Positions 61,599 through 64,000 of a stretch of 64,000 nucleotides of DNA are shown one piece after another. The DNA is from Paenibacillus sp. PK3_47 (lineage in GTDB: Bacteria > Bacillota > Bacilli > Paenibacillales > Paenibacillaceae): positions 2,914,001 to 2,978,000 of the forward strand of contig NZ_CP026029.1 in NCBI RefSeq assembly GCF_023520895.1. Reading direction: 5' to 3'. The notes beneath the pieces are model-generated. The model was not told where the DNA came from and searched no databases. It saw nothing but the letters and a program-made list of their open reading frames with translations. Positions within the stretch are counted from its first letter, which is position 1. The number at the start of each line of letters is the position of its first letter. The translations under genes were made by a program, and so were the position numbers.

Positions 61599-62584
61599 GT
61601 CAGGTTACTTCCCTTCAAACGAAGTTTTGATTGATACAGCATCCGGTAGGCTTTAGAACTTGTGAGGATCAGTAAAGAAGCTATTTTCATTTGTCTGCTG
61701 ATGCTGTTGTTACGTCTGATTTCTTTTATATGTCTGCTGAAGAAGCTTCCCAGCTCTGCAAGAAACTCTTTATTGACTTGGGTTTCTCCGGCGATCATCT
61801 GGAGATTGCACAGCTCGATGCCTTCAGTTACATTCCGGGCCAGGGATTTTTCAACAGCTTCGGGATAGTCTTTATCCTTAATTGCCTCGTATAATTCCTG
61901 CCAGGCGCAGATCCGGTCATAATATTTGGCATTATTCATTTCGCCGGTGATGCTGTCGCCCCTACGCAGGTACAGATATTTGGGTGAATCGAGGGATACG
62001 ACCTTGTCCGCCTGAAGGAACAGCTTGAATGTCGCAAACATGTCTTCAAAATATCTGCCGACCGGGTATCTTACCTTCTTGAAAAGCTCAGCCCGGTACA
62101 GCTTATCCCAGGCAAGATTTTTGATTTCGGTATCTTCCAGCAGCTTTTTAAAGGCTTCCTGGTTGTTATATACACGCACTTCGTGGGTAAATTCCTTATC
62201 AAGATAGACGCCGTCCTGTACCTCATAATGGCCGCACACGACAATATCTGCTTTATGGGCTGTTATCAGTCCATGCATGGACTCGTACATATCGGGTTCG
62301 ATCCAGTCATCACTGTCTACAAAGCCGATGTACTTTCCTTTGGCAATCTCAATCCCGTAGTTCCGGGCATCCGACAGTCCGCCGTTTTGTTTATGGATTA
62401 CCGTGACGCGCGGATCCAGTTCCTTGTAATAATCGCAAATCTCACCACACTTGTCAGGAGAGCCATCGTTTACAAGAATCAGTTCGAAGTCTCTGAAGGT
62501 CTGTGACAGGATGGAATCGACGCATTTCTTTAAATACATTTCAACTTTATAGATAGGCACGATGATGCTTATCTCCGGTTTCAT
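61595..62584 (-). CDS. Glycosyltransferase family 2
   Basis: A 329-residue cytoplasmic transferase with a GT-A fold. It has SIIVPIYKVEMYLKKCVDSI at the N-terminus, the nucleotide-binding LVNDGSPDKCGEICD, and the metal-binding FVDSDDWIEPDMY. AAAGGAAG precedes ATG 62584 (MKPEIS), preferred over the upstream start at 62605. First gene of the exopolysaccharide operon. Its donor and acceptor sugars are unknown. Confidence 0.92.
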   Translation of the reverse strand: MKPEISIIVPIYKVEMYLKKCVDSILSQTFRDFELILVNDGSPDKCGEICDYYKELDPRVTVIHKQNGGLSDARNYGIEIAKGKYIGFVDSDDWIEPDMYESMHGLITAHKADIVVCGHYEVQDGVYLDKEFTHEVRVYNNQEAFKKLLEDTEIKNLAWDKLYRAELFKKVRYPVGRYFEDMFATFKLFLQADKVVSLDSPKYLYLRRGDSITGEMNNAKYYDRICAWQELYEAIKDKDYPEAVEKSLARNVTEGIELCNLQMIAGETQVNKEFLAELGSFFSRHIKEIRRNNSISRQMKIASLLILTSSKAYRMLYQSKLRLKGSNLT

Positions 62585-62747
62585 GCAACAATCACTTCCT
62601 TTCAAAATAACAGTCGACTAAAATCAGAGACGGGCGCATAAATAGGAGTGTGCAGACGTATGTAGTCAACTCGGCACAATGATTTGTTATCATATTACTA
62701 TCTGGGTGAAAAGATTGTATATACTACTTTAGTTTACTTATAGATAC

Positions 62748-62797
62748 AAAAAAGGGGTGCTGCAAAAGCCGGAAAACGGCTGATTACAGCACCCCTT
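62748..62797 (-). terminator. Terminator of the mutarotase gene
   Basis: AAGGGGTGCTG and CAGCACCCCTT form an 11-bp stem with an inner AGCCG/CGGCT hairpin; on the minus strand it ends in TTTTTTG. It overlaps the likely promoter region of the exopolysaccharide operon (233-bp gap). Confidence 0.85.
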
Positions 62798-62817
62798 CTA
62801 TCTTTTACAGGGCTGAT

Positions 62818-63693
62818 TTACACGATTGCAATGTTCAGCGAGCTGGTGTGCACACTGCCTTCCGGCAGGGCAATTACTCCGGTTTTGTCCTGCAGCCGGC
62901 CGGTGAACTCCTCCCCGTCCGCGATACCCTGCCATGGCTCGATGCACACAAAAGGTGCGTTTTTAGGCTGCCAGATTCCCAGGTCAGGGAAGCCGCTGGA
63001 AGTAACCGTAACACTCCTGTCCGTAAGCTTGCTCCGGAGTGCGATGCTGCGGGATTGGACGTTCCGGAAGACCAGTGCACCTTCCAGAAACATCTCGTGC
63101 GAAAGCGGGAGAATGTTCTCGCCGCCCAGAACCGGTTCGCTTTTGCCGCTGACCACAAGTCCCGCATCGGTCAGGAACAGCCGCTCGAGCTTCTCCTGCT
63201 CTGAGAATTCCAGATAGTAATCCGTGATCGTTCCCTGTCCGTCCAGCGGGCAGTTGAAGGCCGGATGGGTGCCCAGCTGGAAGAAGATTTCCTGATCATC
63301 TGTATTCTCTACGCGGTAGCTGATTTCAAGGGTGCTGCCAGTCAGCGTGTAAGTGAGCAGCAAGTTGAACTTGTACGGATAGCTGGACAGGGTATGCTCA
63401 TTCTCAGAGAGCAGGAATACAGCACGCGTGCCGTCAGCTTCTACCACTTTGAATTCGCTGCGCCGGGCAAAGCCGTGATTGCCGATTGTATAGGTATGGC
63501 CGCCGGTCCGGATCTCGCCGTCCCGGGCTGCGCCGATAATCGGGAACAGTACCGGAGAACGGCCTGTCCAGAATTCTGCATCCCCGCTCCACATGTATTC
63601 GTTGTTCGTGTCCAGTGTCTTGAAGCTGATCAGCTCCGCTCCAAGCGGGCTGATCACAGCTTCGGCGGTTTCGCTGCGTAATATGGTATTCAT
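62818..63693 (-). CDS. Aldose 1-epimerase family protein, LacX-like
   Basis: A 291-residue galactose-mutarotase-like beta-sandwich enzyme. Conserved blocks: FPIIGAARDGEIRTGG, GNHGFARRSEF with an active-site His, LGTHPAFNCPL, and CIEPWQGIADG with the catalytic Glu. LacX/YihR-type members act on hexoses or sugar phosphates. It is divergent from the gene at 63908. Confidence 0.88.
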   Translation of the reverse strand: MNTILRSETAEAVISPLGAELISFKTLDTNNEYMWSGDAEFWTGRSPVLFPIIGAARDGEIRTGGHTYTIGNHGFARRSEFKVVEADGTRAVFLLSENEHTLSSYPYKFNLLLTYTLTGSTLEISYRVENTDDQEIFFQLGTHPAFNCPLDGQGTITDYYLEFSEQEKLERLFLTDAGLVVSGKSEPVLGGENILPLSHEMFLEGALVFRNVQSRSIALRSKLTDRSVTVTSSGFPDLGIWQPKNAPFVCIEPWQGIADGEEFTGRLQDKTGVIALPEGSVHTSSLNIAIV

Positions 63694-63907
63694 TTGTCAG
63701 TACCCCTTCCATCCTAACTTAAATATGATTCAGGTTTCACATCGTGGCAGCTCATATTCTACCAAACTCTTCCGCAGTGTTCTAACAGAACGTGAACATT
63801 TAACAAAAATAATTATGACAGACTGTACAATGACTCTGAAAAGGATTGGTATAACATATAAAGAAAGCAATAATCACACGATCGTCCGATGCGGAGGGGG
63901 ATATGAC

Positions 63908-64000
63908 ATGCAGGTGCAGAAGGTATTGGTGAACGGCGAAAGGCTGAAGAATACGATTGAGGCTTTTGCTGACTTTGGACGTACGGAGAAGGGCGGCGTA
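63908..64000 (+). CDS. Zn-dependent amidase (carbamoylase/allantoate type), 5' end only
   Basis: Only 31 codons lie inside the window. The start VNGERLKNTIEAF followed by GRTEKGGV is characteristic of the M20-type hydantoinase/carbamoylase family (N-carbamoyl-L-amino-acid hydrolase, allantoate amidohydrolase). GGAGGGGG lies upstream of the ATG. Family membership is likely but the substrate cannot be inferred from this fragment. Confidence 0.7.
   Translation, partial: MQVQKVLVNGERLKNTIEAFADFGRTEKGGV

Overview
The window looks like chromosome from a Paenibacillus-type member of the Bacillota. Evidence is strong AGGAGG ribosome sites with frequent TTG and GTG starts, sigma-A promoters, many sugar ABC transporters without their own ATPase, YesM/YesN two-component pairs, AraC regulators, an S-layer-anchored (SLH) lyase and a Gram-positive LexA box. 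The genus is inferred from gene content; no rRNA or taxonomic marker is present. No insertion sequence, prophage, CRISPR array or conjugative gene was found.

Layout. 1-1890: 5' part of a GH94 phosphorylase (minus). 2097-3411: a YgbA_NO-family protein and an aldo/keto reductase. 3874-6027: a two-gene DNA-repair-type operon (radical SAM protein plus partner) whose promoter carries a LexA box. 6696-20036: a polysaccharide-lyase locus on the minus strand, made of a solute-binding lipoprotein, a 1600-residue PL8 lyase with three SLH domains, a YesM/YesN pair, two permeases and an FAD oxidoreductase. 20350-28167: a small membrane protein, a domain-swapped GH3 beta-glucosidase, an LprI-domain lipoprotein, a glycine-rich unknown, and two regulators (AraC-GyrI and XRE-BtrH-like). 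28362-30120: tRNA-Leu(CAG) and a VanZ-domain protein. 30203-35571: an AraC regulator divergent from a GH38 alpha-mannosidase and a GH105 unsaturated-glycuronidase.

35810-46339 is a myo-inositol catabolic cluster: iolG-iolB, a LacI-family regulator, then iolC-iolA-iolD-iolE. The two iol promoters carry the same operator (TAAGCGCTTA core) just downstream of the predicted transcription start, so the LacI-family protein between them is the obvious candidate repressor. iolJ and an inositol transporter are not in the window. 46779-56471 is a second sugar locus (membrane-anchored AraC regulator, solute-binding protein, two permeases, a sugar isomerase and two unrecognised proteins), organised like the Bacillus ytdP/ytcQ/ytcP/yteP set. 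56932-64000 holds uridine kinase, a threonine-aldolase-family enzyme, a three-gene exopolysaccharide operon (flippase, pyruvyl transferase, GT2), a LacX-like mutarotase and the start of an amidohydrolase.

The most unusual signal is in the intergenic DNA. Four gaps carry the same element of about 180 bp: four short imperfect palindromes (TGGA-N5-TCCA type) whose centres lie 51, 62 and 51 bp apart. Two other gaps have elements with nearly the same spacing but different palindromes (TAACGGA/TCCGTTA and TAAYTGCA/TGCAGTTA). The LacI-family gene is also flanked by two minisatellites, a 10-bp array upstream and a 9-bp array downstream. The three intergenic regions of the PL8 locus share an ATAGAAC motif about 145-160 bp before each start codon, a candidate site for the local YesN-type regulator.
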